A stretch of 64,000 nucleotides of DNA, taken from Pseudoxanthomonas spadix. GTDB taxonomy: Bacteria; Pseudomonadota; Gammaproteobacteria; Xanthomonadales; Xanthomonadaceae. This document shows positions 19,955-28,489 of this stretch, in pieces; the stretch's first letter is position 1, and each line of letters begins with the position of its first letter. Both the position numbers and the translations under genes were made by a program. The stretch covers positions 62,001-126,000 of the forward strand of contig NZ_RDQN01000004.1 of the NCBI RefSeq assembly GCF_003703395.1, written 5' to 3'. Below the pieces are notes generated by a model, which was not told where the DNA came from, searched no databases, and saw only the letters and a program-made list of their open reading frames with translations.

Positions 19955-20494
19955 TCAGCGCGCCTGCATCCAGGCCGGCTGCCGGCGTGCGACCAGGGCG
20001 AACGCAGGACACCCTTGATGATGTGCCCCCGGCAGATAGCCCAGGCTCATCAGGAACTCGCCGGTGATCTGACCGCCGGTGAAGCGGAAGGTTTGCTTGA
20101 ACAGCTTCACCCAGTCGGCCTTTTCCAGCGGATGGTGCGCATCCAGCCACCCGGCGAAGCCGCCGTGCGAGGCGCGCAGGGTCTGGATGACCTGGGCGTT
20201 GTGGATCGCCGCCAGCACCTTGAGCCGGTTGCGGATGATGCCGGCATCGCCCATCAGCCGGGCGATGTCGGCCTGGCCGTAGCCGGCGACGGTGTCCACC
20301 TCGAAGCCGCCGTATGCGGCGCGCAAACCTTCGCGCTTTTTCAGGATGGTTTCCCAGCTCAGCCCGGCCTGGTTGATCTCCAGCAGCAGGCGTTCGAACA
20401 ACACCGCTTCCTCGCGCTGCGGGAAGCCGTATTCGGTGTCGTGGTAAGGGCCGTGGACCGGGTGGCCGGGGGCGATGGCGCAGTAGCCGCTCAA
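19955..20494 (-). CDS. tag: DNA-3-methyladenine glycosylase I
   Basis: Tag removes 3-methyladenine from alkylated DNA in base-excision repair. The 179-residue protein is of family length, with the early zinc-ligand region (YCAIAPGHPVHGPYHDTEYGFP), the core FERLLLEINQAGLSWETILKKREGLRAAY, DIARLMGDAGIIRNRLKVLAAIHNA, and the C-terminal zinc-ligand segment AHHQGCPAF. The catalytic-site residues expected in ETILKKR are present. It converges with the copper ATPase (38 bp between stops) and lies downstream of recQ on the same strand, 47 bp away. Cytosolic. Confidence 0.92.
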   Translation of the reverse strand: MSGYCAIAPGHPVHGPYHDTEYGFPQREEAVLFERLLLEINQAGLSWETILKKREGLRAAYGGFEVDTVAGYGQADIARLMGDAGIIRNRLKVLAAIHNAQVIQTLRASHGGFAGWLDAHHPLEKADWVKLFKQTFRFTGGQITGEFLMSLGYLPGAHHQGCPAFALVARRQPAWMQAR

Positions 20495-20541
20495 GCGTCA
20501 GCTCCGGAAAGGGTGGGGTTCAAAACAGTCCGGCCGCTTGC

Positions 20542-22341
20542 TCAACCCGCCTGGCGGACCACGTCCAGCAGCGCCGGGCCGTAGCGCTCCAGCTTGCTGC
20601 CGCCGACGCCGCCGACCCTGGCCAGGGCGCGCAGGTCGGCCGGGCGCTGCTGGGCGATGTTGCGCAGGGTGGCATCGTGGAAGATCACGTAGGCCGGCAC
20701 GTTCTGTTCCTTGGCCAGTTGCGCGCGCAGCTGGCGCAGGGCCTGGAACAGCGGCAGGTCGAGCTCGGCCACTTCCGCCGCGACCGGGCTGCCGCCACGT
20801 TCGCGCTGGCGCAGCCGGGGCGAATCCTTGCGCAGCATGACCGTCTGCTGGCCCTGCAGGATCGGCTTGCTGGCCGCGGTCAGGCGCAGGCCGCCGTAGC
20901 CTTCGGCATCGACCTCCAGCACGCTGGCGGCGACCAGCTGGCGGAATACGCCGCGCCACATCCCCGCGTCCAGGTCCGCGCCGATGCCGTAGGTGGAGAG
21001 CTTGTCGTGGCCGAGCTGGCGGATGCGCTCGGTGTCGGCGCCGCGCAGCACCTCGATCAGGTGCGCGGCACCGAAACGCTGGCCGCTGCGGTAGACGCAG
21101 CTCAGCGCCTTGCGCGCCGCATCGGTCGCATCCCAGCTGGCCGCAGGAGTCAGGCAGTTGTCGCAGTTGCCGCACGGCTTTGGATAGTTCTCGCCGAACC
21201 CGGCCAGCAGCACCTGGCGCCGGCATTGCATCGATTCGCAGTAGCCCAGCAGCTGGTCCAGCTTGCGCCGTTCCAGGCGCTTGCGCTCCTCGGACGCCTC
21301 GCCCTGTTCGATCATCTGCTTGAGCAGGACCACATCGCCCAGGCCGTAGGCCAGCCAGGCCTGCGCGGGTTCGCCATCGCGGCCGGCGCGGCCGGTTTCC
21401 TGGTAGTAGCCCTCCAGCGACTTGGGCAGGTCGGTATGGGCGACGAAGCGCACGTCCGGCTTGTCGATGCCCATGCCGAAGGCGATCGTGGCGCACATGA
21501 CGATGCCGTCCTCGCGCAGGAACCGGCGCTGGTTGCTGGCCCGCACCTGCGCGTCCAGCCCGGCGTGATAGGGCAGGGCATTGAAGCCCTTCTCGCACAG
21601 GAACTGGGCGGTCTGCTCGACCTTCCTGCGCGACATGCAGTAGACGATGCCGGCCGAACCCTTGTGGTCCTGCAGGAAGTCCTGCAGCTGGCGGCGGCCG
21701 TTGTCCTTCTGGACCACGGTGTAGCGGATGTTGGGCCGGTCGAAGGAGCTGACGAAGCGGCGCGCGCCCTGCAGCTGCAGGCGTTCGGCGATCTCGGCCT
21801 GGGTCGGCGGATCGGCGGTGGCGGTCAGGGCGATGCGCGGGATGTTGGGCCAGCGCTCGTGCAGCACGGTCAGCTGGCGGTATTCGGGGCGGAAGTCGTG
21901 CCCCCACTGCGACACGCAGTGCGCCTCGTCGATGGCGAACAGGCTGATCCGGGCGCGGTCCAGCAGCGACAGCAAGCGCGGCGTGAGCAAGCGCTCGGGC
22001 GCCACGTAGAGCAGGTCGATCTGCCCGGCCAGCAGTTCGCGCTCCACCCGCGCCGCTTCCCCCGATTCGAGCGAGGAATTGAGGAACTCGGCGCGCACGC
22101 CGAGCTGGCGCAGCGCTTCGACCTGGTCCTGCATCAGCGCGATCAGCGGCGAGACCACGATCGCGGCGCCTTCGCGCAGCAGCGCCGGGACCTGGTAGCA
22201 CAGCGACTTGCCGCCGCCGGTGGGCATCAGCACCAGGGCGTCGTGGCCGCTGGCGACATGCTCGACGATGGCGGCCTGTTCACCGCGAAAACCCGGGTGT
22301 CCAAAGACCCGGTGCAGGATTTCCAACGCACGTGCTTGCAT
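20542..22341 (-). CDS. recQ: ATP-dependent DNA helicase RecQ
   Basis: RecQ is a 3'-5' superfamily 2 helicase in recombination and stalled-fork repair. The 599-residue protein shows motif [14 protein letters not shown], the DEAH box ([18 protein letters not shown]), [11 protein letters not shown], the motif V/VI region [19 protein letters not shown]...[10 protein letters not shown], the RQC zinc-binding cysteines ([12 protein letters not shown] ... CGNCDNC), and a C-terminal HRDC domain ([26 protein letters not shown]). The start MQARALEIL at 22341 matches RecQ N-termini; two earlier Mets encode residues from repeat DNA. No strong ribosome-binding site is seen. The tandem repeat array begins 43 bp upstream. 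Confidence 0.96.
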   Translation of the reverse strand: MQARALEILHRVFGHPGFRGEQAAIVEHVASGHDALVLMPTGGGKSLCYQVPALLREGAAIVVSPLIALMQDQVEALRQLGVRAEFLNSSLESGEAARVERELLAGQIDLLYVAPERLLTPRLLSLLDRARISLFAIDEAHCVSQWGHDFRPEYRQLTVLHERWPNIPRIALTATADPPTQAEIAERLQLQGARRFVSSFDRPNIRYTVVQKDNGRRQLQDFLQDHKGSAGIVYCMSRRKVEQTAQFLCEKGFNALPYHAGLDAQVRASNQRRFLREDGIVMCATIAFGMGIDKPDVRFVAHTDLPKSLEGYYQETGRAGRDGEPAQAWLAYGLGDVVLLKQMIEQGEASEERKRLERRKLDQLLGYCESMQCRRQVLLAGFGENYPKPCGNCDNCLTPAASWDATDAARKALSCVYRSGQRFGAAHLIEVLRGADTERIRQLGHDKLSTYGIGADLDAGMWRGVFRQLVAASVLEVDAEGYGGLRLTAASKPILQGQQTVMLRKDSPRLRQRERGGSPVAAEVAELDLPLFQALRQLRAQLAKEQNVPAYVIFHDATLRNIAQQRPADLRALARVGGVGGSKLERYGPALLDVVRQAG

Positions 22342-22383
22342 GCGCACAGGATACCGGGCCATCGGCAAGGCCGCCGGACCCGG

Positions 22384-22993
22384 TAGGGTGGGTCTTGACC
22401 CACCATCGCCGGACCCCACCATCGCGGCATGCGCGAAAAGCCCCCCTCATCTGCCCTGCGGGCATCTTCTCCCCCGCAGGCGGGGGAGAAGGGGCACGGC
22501 CGCAACGTAGGGTGGGTCTTGACCCACCATCGCCGGACCCACCATCGCGGCACGCGCGAAAAGCCCCCCTCATCTGCCCTGCGGGCATCTTCTCCCCCAC
22601 GGGCGGGGGAGAAGGGTCAAGGCAGCAACGTAGGGTGGGTCTTGACCCACCATCGCCGGACCCACCATCGCGGCACGCGCGAAAGGCCCCCCTCATCTGC
22701 CCTGCGGGCATCTTCTCCCCCCGCGGGCGGGGGAGAAGGGGCACGGCAGCAACGTAGGGTGGGTCTTGACCCATCACCGCCGGACCCCACCATCGCGGCA
22801 CGCGCGAAAAGCCCCCTCATCTGCCCTGCGGGCATCTTCTCCCCCGCAGGCGGGGGAGAAGGGGCACGGCCGCAACGTAGGGTGGGTCTTGACCCACCAT
22901 CGCCGGACCCGCCATTGCGGCATGCGCGAAAGCCCCCCTCATCTGCCCTGCGGGCATCTTCTCCCCCGCGGGCGGGGGAGAAGGGGCACGGCA
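22384..22993. repeat. Five tandem 123-124-bp units with two palindromes each
   Basis: Units begin at 22384, 22508, 22631, 22755 and 22878 with TAGGGTGGGTCTTGACCCA. Each unit has palindrome 1 (GGTGGGTCTTGACCCACC), a second CACCATCGCGGCA stretch, then CCCCCTCATCTGCCCTGCGG and palindrome 2 (CTTCTCCCCC-loop-GGGGGAGAAG). The units differ at only a few positions, mainly in the loop of palindrome 2. No coding role is apparent. The array fills the whole space between the end of dps and the start of recQ, and read as RNA it would give a row of stable hairpins. Confidence 0.9.
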
Positions 22994-23014
22994 GCGCCTC
23001 CGCCGCGCCGAAGC

Positions 23015-23569
23015 CTACTGCAGCAGCGAGCGCAGCATCCAGGCGTACTTTTCGTGGGTGTTCAGGCGCTGGGTCATCAGGTCCACGGTCGGGTCGTCGC
23101 TGCCGTTGTCGGCGGTCTTGAGCGTGGCCCGGGCGGTGCGGCACACCGCCTCGTTGCCAACCACCAGCTGGCGGACCATTTCCTTCCAGTCGGCGCTGTC
23201 GGACAGGCCAGGCTCTTCCGGGATCGAGGTCAGGGCGACGAACTCGCGGTACGAGCCCGGCGCGTTGAAACCCAGCGCGCGGATGCGCTCGGCCACCTCG
23301 TCCAGGGCGCCCCACTGCTCGGTGTACTGGGTCTCGAACATCAGGTGCAGCGAGTTGAACATCGGCCCGGTGACATTCCAGTGGAAGTTGTGGGTCTTCA
23401 GGTACAGCGTGTAGGCGTCGGCCAGAAAGTGCGACAGGGCCTGGGCGATCTCCTTGCGGGCGCCGGCGGTGATGCCGATATCCACGTTCGGCGCACTGGG
23501 AGCAGCCGCGGCCAGCGGGGTGGACTGCTTCTTGGACGGGGTCTTGGTCTTGGTCTTGGTCTTGGCCAT
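23015..23569 (-). CDS. dps: Dps-family ferritin-like DNA-protection protein
   Basis: Dps forms a 12-mer cage that oxidises Fe(II) with H2O2 and coats DNA in stress. The 184-residue protein has the Dps core with ferroxidase ligands in THNFHWNVTGPMFNSLHLMFETQYTEQW and the following DEVAERIRALG. The N-terminal tail MAKTKTKTKTPSKK is Lys-rich, as in Dps proteins that bind DNA through a flexible tail. The tail is encoded by repeated AAGACC units. The ATG at 23567-23569 has AGGAG a short distance upstream. Divergent from hrpA. Confidence 0.94.
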   Translation of the reverse strand: MAKTKTKTKTPSKKQSTPLAAAAPSAPNVDIGITAGARKEIAQALSHFLADAYTLYLKTHNFHWNVTGPMFNSLHLMFETQYTEQWGALDEVAERIRALGFNAPGSYREFVALTSIPEEPGLSDSADWKEMVRQLVVGNEAVCRTARATLKTADNGSDDPTVDLMTQRLNTHEKYAWMLRSLLQ

Positions 23570-23653
23570 GTCGGGCTCCTGGTCAGTGGCGATGGGTGAC
23601 AATAAACGCTGTGGATGAAGTTTGGTAATCAAAAGATCCCGATCAATCGATTC

Positions 23654-26600
23654 ATGCATCCAATCGCAGTCCTCCCCCAACATCCCGACGCCGCCCGGCG
23701 TGCCATCGATGGCGCGCTCAGCCGCGACCGTGGCCGCCTGCATGGCCTGTGGGCGCGCTGGAAGGCCAGGCCCGACGATGAGCAGCTGCGTGAACGCTTC
23801 GGCCAGGCGCTGCAGGCCTCGGTCCAGGCCTTCGAACAGCGCGCCGCCTCGCTGCCCGCGATCACGCTGGACCCATCGCTGCCGATCGCCCGCGAAGGCG
23901 AGCAGATCGTCGCGCTGATCCGCAGCCACCAGGTGGTGGTGATTGCCGGCGAAACCGGTTCGGGCAAGACCACCCAGCTGCCCAAGCTGTGCCTGGCGGC
24001 CGGGCGCGGGGTGGCCGGGATGATCGGCTGCACCCAGCCGCGCCGGATCGCCGCGCGTGCGGTGGCCAGGCGCGTGGCCGAGGAACTGGCCGTGCCGATG
24101 GGCGGGGCAGTCGGCTATCAGGTGCGCTTCAACGACAACCTCGGCCAGGACACCCGCATCAAGTTCATGACCGACGGCATCCTGCTGGCGGAAATCGCCA
24201 GTGACCGCTGGCTGTCCAACTACGACACGATCATCGTCGACGAGGCCCACGAACGCAGCCTCAACATCGACTTCCTGCTGGGGTATCTGAAGCAGCTGTT
24301 GGCCAGGCGCCAGGACCTGAAGGTGATCGTCACCTCGGCCACCATCGACACCGCCCGCTTTGCCGCGCATTTCAGCGATGCCCCGGTGGTCAGCGTGGAA
24401 GGGCGCACCTATCCGGTGGAAGTACGGTACCGGCCGTTGGAACCGGCCCCCGGGACTGCGGACTCGGCATTCGCAACAGCAGAAAGCGAGGAATTTTCGG
24501 AATCTGGCGCTTCTTCTGGTTCCCAGTCGCCAGCCCCCAGTCCCGGCCTGACGACCAACGAGGCCATCGTCGCGGCCGTGGACGAAATCACCGGCGAGGA
24601 CCCGCGCGGCGACGTGCTGATCTTCCTGCCCGGCGAACGCGAGATCCGCGATGCGCACCAGGCGCTGGAGCGGCGCAAGTATCGCCACACCGAGGTGCTG
24701 CCGCTGTACGCGCGGCTCTCGGCCAGCGACCAGGACGCGGTGTTCAATCCCGGTTCGCAGCGCCGGATCGTGCTGGCCACCAATGTCGCCGAGACCTCGC
24801 TGACCGTGCCGCGGATCCGCTACGTGATCGACCCGGGCCTGGCCCGGGTCAAGCGCTACAGCCCGCGGCAGAAGCTGGACCGCCTGCACATCGAGCCGAT
24901 CAGCCAGGCCAGCGCCAACCAGCGCATGGGCCGCTGCGGGCGCGTGGCCGCAGGTGTCTGCATCCGGCTGTTTTCGCAGGCCGATTTCCAGGCGCGCCCG
25001 CGCTATACCGATCCGGAAATCCGGCGTTCGTCGCTGGCCGGGGTGATCCTGCGGATGCTGCAGCTGGGGCTGGGGCGGATCGAAGACTTCCCCTTTCTGG
25101 AAGCCCCCGACGAGCGCGCGGTGGCCGATGGCTGGCAGCAGCTGGTCGAGCTGGGCGCGGTCACCGAGGCCGACCGCCACGGCCTGCGCCAGCTGACCGA
25201 AGTGGGCCGCAGGATGGCGCGACTGCCGGTGGATGTGAAGCTGGCGCGGATGCTGGTGGCCGCGCAGGCGCACGGCTGTTTGCGGCCGATGCTGGTGATC
25301 GCCGCGTTCCTGGGGGTCCAGGATCCGCGCGAGCGCCCGCCGGAAGCGCGTGCGGCGGCCGACAACGCGCACGCCAGGTTCGCCGATGCGCGTTCGGAAT
25401 TCGTCGGCATCCTGCGGCTGTGGGATGGCTACCGGGTGGCGCACGAGGAGCTGACCCAATCCAGGCTACGCGACTGGTGCCAGCGGCATTTCCTGAGCTT
25501 CCTGCGCATGCGCGAGTGGCGCGAGCTGCATCGCCAGTTGCGCCTGCTGTGCGAGGAGCTGGGCTGGGCCGAAGAGCCGGCGCCAGCGTCGATGGAGCCG
25601 CTGCTGGCCGGCTCGCCGGCGGCGCCGGTCGGCCACCAAGGCAAGCCGTCCGCGCGGCCCACGCGCGGCGAACTGCACCGTGCCGCGCGCCTGGCGCGCG
25701 AAGGAAAAGCAAAACCGGGGTCAGAGTCGACTTTCCCGTGCAGCGCCGCCGGGCCCGGTGTAGGCGTGGGGAAAGTCGACTCTGACCCCGGTTTTGCTTC
25801 ACGCCAACGCAGCGCCGCCTACCAGTCGCTGCATCGGGCGCTGATCGCCGGCCTGCCCACGCAGGTGGGCCATCGCACCGAGAAGGGCGACTTCCTGTCT
25901 GCGCGCCAGCGTCGCTTTCAGCTGTTTCCCGGTTCGGCGCTGGCCGGCAAGCCGCCGGCCTGGGTGCTGGCCGCCACCCTGCTGGACACCCAGCGCGTGT
26001 GGGGCCTGACCAATGCCGCGATCGAGCCGGACTGGGTGATCGCCGAGGTGCCGCAGCTGCTGGCGCGCAGGCATTTCGATCCGCACTGGTCGCGCGCGCA
26101 GGGCCAGGTGCTGGCATACGAGCAGATCAGCCTGTTCGGCCTGGTGCTGGCGGCGAGGAAACCGGTGCACTACGGCCGCATCGCACCCGGTGAGGCGCAT
26201 GAGCTGTTCGTGCGCCAGGGTCTGGTGCCGGGCGAGATCAACACCCGCGCCGCGTTCGTGGCCGACAACGGCAAGGTGCTGGCCCGCGCGCACGAGGAAG
26301 AGGCCAAGCTGCGCCGCGCCGGCATCGTCGCCGACGAGGATTGGCAGGCACGCTGGTACCTGGACCGCATCCCCGCGCAGATCCACTCGGCCGCCGGCCT
26401 GGATGGGTGGTGGAAGACCCTGTCCGAAGACAAGCGCCAGGCCCTGCGCTGGTCGCTGGCCGACCTGTTGCCCGGCGAAGGCAGCCAGGCCGACCGCTAT
26501 CCGAAGTATTTCGCGCTGGGCGATGCGCGCCTGCCGCTGCACTACAAGTTCGAGCCCGGCGCCGAAGATGACGGGGTGACCCTGGACATCCCGCTGCACC

Positions 26601-27880
26601 TGCTCAACGCCCTGGATCCGGCGCGGCTGTCGTGGCTGGCGCCGGGCTTTGTCGCCGACAAGGCCGCCGCCCTGATCCGCACGCTGCCCAAGGCGCAGCG
26701 TCGCAACTTCGTGCCGGCGCCGGATTTCGGGCGCGCGTTCTACGAGGCGTTTTCCACGCCTTCGGCCGATGACCTGCGCGGCGAGCTGGCGCGGTTCCTG
26801 GCCAAGGCCACCGGGGTGACGGTGAGTGCGCTGGATTTCGACGAAGCCGCGCTGGAACCGCACCTGCGCATGCACCTGCGCCTGCGCGCCGAGGACGGCA
26901 AGGTGCTGGCGTCCTCGCGCAATCTGGATGACCTGCGCGAACGCTTCGGCGCCCGCGCCGGTCATGCCTTCTCTGCCCGTGCCGGGCGCGCCCTTGCCAG
27001 CGAAGGCCTGCACAGCTTCCCCCGTGATCCGATCCCGTTGCAGGTCCCGGGCGAAGCCGGCGTGCCCGCCTATCCGGCACTGGTGGACGAAGGCGACAGC
27101 GCGGCGCTGCGGATCTTCGCCGATCCCGCCCAGGCCGCCTGCGCGCATCCGGCAGGCGTGCGCCGGCTGCTGGAGATCGCCCTGGCCGACAAGGTCAAGC
27201 AGGCGCGCAAGCAGCTGCCGGTCTCGCCCAGGACCGGCCTGCTGTACGCGGCGCTGCACGAGTTTGATGCTGGCCTGGAGGCCAAGGCCTCCAGGCGGCA
27301 GGACCGCCTGCGCGGGGACATCGTCGATGCCGCATTGAATGCGGTGCTGGCCGAAGGCCTTGGCGAGATCCGCGACCCGGGCCGCTTCGCCCAGCGACGC
27401 GAGGCGGCCGGCAGGGCCCTGTTTGGCGAGGCGATGGAGCGGCTCAAGCTGGCCGAGGCCATTGTCGGCGCGGTCGCCGAACTCAAGCCGGAGCTGGAAG
27501 CGCCGCTGATGGGCTGGGCGCGCGCCAACCTGGACGACCTGCACGCGCAGCTGGCCGCGCTGGTGCATCCGGGCTTCCTGCGTCAAACGCCAGCCCAGGC
27601 CCTGGCCCGGTTTCCGCGCTACCTCAAGGCGATGAAGCTGCGCGCCGAACGGGCCAAGCGCGATCCCAGCCGCGACCAGCAGCGGATGCTGGAACTGGCG
27701 CCGTTCGTGCAGGCGCTGGAGGAGGCCAAGGCGCTGGGCCAGGCGCACTCAGAGGACTGGCAGGCGCTGCGCTGGGATATCGAGGAACTGCGCGTGTCGC
27801 TGTTCGCCCAGGAGCTGGGTGCGCGCCCGGGGGTGAGTCCGAAGAAGCTGGCCCAGCGGCTGGCGACCCTGCGCCGCTGA
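23654..27880 (+). CDS. hrpA: ATP-dependent RNA helicase HrpA
   Basis: HrpA is a DEAH-box RNA helicase linked to mRNA processing and rescue of stalled ribosomes in other bacteria. The 1408-residue protein has motif I GETGSGKTT (about 99-107), the DEAH box IVDEAHERSLN (about 194), SATID, and the motif VI region NQRMGRCGRVA, followed by the helicase-associated and OB regions and the long C-terminal HrpA domain. Two stretches have no place in the family: residues about 266-298 and 685-716. Both coincide with DNA palindromes and keep the frame. Start: ATG at 23654, leaving 84 bp of relatively AT-rich DNA for divergent control with dps; ATG at 23615 would add 13 residues. Neither has a good ribosome-binding site. 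Confidence 0.92.
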   Translation: MHPIAVLPQHPDAARRAIDGALSRDRGRLHGLWARWKARPDDEQLRERFGQALQASVQAFEQRAASLPAITLDPSLPIAREGEQIVALIRSHQVVVIAGETGSGKTTQLPKLCLAAGRGVAGMIGCTQPRRIAARAVARRVAEELAVPMGGAVGYQVRFNDNLGQDTRIKFMTDGILLAEIASDRWLSNYDTIIVDEAHERSLNIDFLLGYLKQLLARRQDLKVIVTSATIDTARFAAHFSDAPVVSVEGRTYPVEVRYRPLEPAPGTADSAFATAESEEFSESGASSGSQSPAPSPGLTTNEAIVAAVDEITGEDPRGDVLIFLPGEREIRDAHQALERRKYRHTEVLPLYARLSASDQDAVFNPGSQRRIVLATNVAETSLTVPRIRYVIDPGLARVKRYSPRQKLDRLHIEPISQASANQRMGRCGRVAAGVCIRLFSQADFQARPRYTDPEIRRSSLAGVILRMLQLGLGRIEDFPFLEAPDERAVADGWQQLVELGAVTEADRHGLRQLTEVGRRMARLPVDVKLARMLVAAQAHGCLRPMLVIAAFLGVQDPRERPPEARAAADNAHARFADARSEFVGILRLWDGYRVAHEELTQSRLRDWCQRHFLSFLRMREWRELHRQLRLLCEELGWAEEPAPASMEPLLAGSPAAPVGHQGKPSARPTRGELHRAARLAREGKAKPGSESTFPCSAAGPGVGVGKVDSDPGFASRQRSAAYQSLHRALIAGLPTQVGHRTEKGDFLSARQRRFQLFPGSALAGKPPAWVLAATLLDTQRVWGLTNAAIEPDWVIAEVPQLLARRHFDPHWSRAQGQVLAYEQISLFGLVLAARKPVHYGRIAPGEAHELFVRQGLVPGEINTRAAFVADNGKVLARAHEEEAKLRRAGIVADEDWQARWYLDRIPAQIHSAAGLDGWWKTLSEDKRQALRWSLADLLPGEGSQADRYPKYFALGDARLPLHYKFEPGAEDDGVTLDIPLHLLNALDPARLSWLAPGFVADKAAALIRTLPKAQRRNFVPAPDFGRAFYEAFSTPSADDLRGELARFLAKATGVTVSALDFDEAALEPHLRMHLRLRAEDGKVLASSRNLDDLRERFGARAGHAFSARAGRALASEGLHSFPRDPIPLQVPGEAGVPAYPALVDEGDSAALRIFADPAQAACAHPAGVRRLLEIALADKVKQARKQLPVSPRTGLLYAALHEFDAGLEAKASRRQDRLRGDIVDAALNAVLAEGLGEIRDPGRFAQRREAAGRALFGEAMERLKLAEAIVGAVAELKPELEAPLMGWARANLDDLHAQLAALVHPGFLRQTPAQALARFPRYLKAMKLRAERAKRDPSRDQQRMLELAPFVQALEEAKALGQAHSEDWQALRWDIEELRVSLFAQELGARPGVSPKKLAQRLATLRR
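24449..24546 (+). repeat. Palindrome-ended repeat in frame within hrpA (first)
   Basis: Ends CCGGGACTG and CAGTCCCGG are inverted copies, with further imperfect pairing inwards. It encodes a Ser/Ala/Glu/Pro-rich stretch (about PGTADSAFATAESEEFSESG and the residues after it) between the two helicase core domains, where E. coli HrpA has only a short link. The base composition is lower in GC than the flanks. Related GGGACTC/GGGTCCC DNA lies at proC and pilU. Confidence 0.65.
25707..25799 (+). repeat. 93-bp element with perfect 31-bp inverted repeats in frame within hrpA (second)
   Basis: The arm 25707-25737 is the exact reverse complement of 25769-25799, with a 31-base centre. Arms begin AAGCAAAACCGGGGTCAGAG and end CGACTTTCCC. 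Length 93 bp is a multiple of three and all frames used by hrpA remain open, adding about 31 residues (around KPGSESTFPCS and VGKVDSDPGF). Confidence 0.9.
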
Positions 27881-27895
27881 GCTGCGCGTGGCCGG

Positions 27896-28417
27896 CTACT
27901 TGACCCGCTTGACCTTGGCCGAGGTGTTGAACCCGTCGATGCGCAGGTACCAGCTTTCGCCCACCATGCCCGGCTTGATGCTGACCTTCGGCTCGGTCCG
28001 GTTGACCCCGGCCAGGGTGGCATCGTCGGTCTGCTCCCACACCTGGCCATTGGCCAGGGTGTAACGCCTGCCCTTGCCGAAGCCGCGGAAGGTGCCCTGG
28101 ATGCTGGACACGATCGGTTCGGAAGAACCGAAGTCCAGGAACCCGCGGTTCTTCTCCACCACTTCCTTGCGGCCTTCCTCGCGTGCCTGTTCGCGCACCT
28201 GGGCGGCGACCTTGGCCGTTTCCACGCCCACGGCGCGGTTGAGCCATGCGTTCAACGCGGCCAGTTCAGCGGCACTGAGCTTGTCCAGGCCGGCGGCCTT
28301 GAACTCGCCCGCGCTCATCTGCTGCTCAAGCTTGACCGGTGCGGCGGTGCCCTGCGCCAGCGCCGACAGCGGCATGGCCAGGGCCACGACGAGCAATGCG
28401 GCACGAAGGTGGATCAT
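27896..28417 (-). CDS. Secreted protein, hypothetical
   Basis: A 173-residue precursor with a Sec signal (LRAALLVVALAMPLSALAQ). The mature part starts with a helical region (FKAAGLDKLSAAELAALNAWLNRAVG, then a charged helix VREQAREEGRKEVVEKN) and ends in a small beta-rich domain (GTFRGFGKGRRYTLANGQVWEQ ... PGMVGESWYLRIDGFN). Similar secreted proteins are common in xanthomonads, but no function is known to me. The start at 28417 directly precedes the signal peptide; an upstream Met adds 7 unlikely residues. It converges with hrpA (15 bp between stops) and is divergent from relA. Confidence 0.75.
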   Translation of the reverse strand: MIHLRAALLVVALAMPLSALAQGTAAPVKLEQQMSAGEFKAAGLDKLSAAELAALNAWLNRAVGVETAKVAAQVREQAREEGRKEVVEKNRGFLDFGSSEPIVSSIQGTFRGFGKGRRYTLANGQVWEQTDDATLAGVNRTEPKVSIKPGMVGESWYLRIDGFNTSAKVKRVK

Positions 28418-28489
28418 GTGGTTGTTCCCAGGGTGCACGGGCCGTTAGTGTAGTCGCAGCCCGGCCGCACCGATCGGCCCATCGTGTCC

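Noticed and set aside
22384-22993. Tandem repeat array as a CRISPR
   Set aside because: The whole 123-124-bp unit is repeated; there are no short repeats with unique spacers, and no cas genes are near.
23615-23653. Upstream start of hrpA at 23615
   Set aside because: It would leave only 45 bp to the divergent dps start; the relatively AT-rich DNA looks regulatory. Kept as an alternative.
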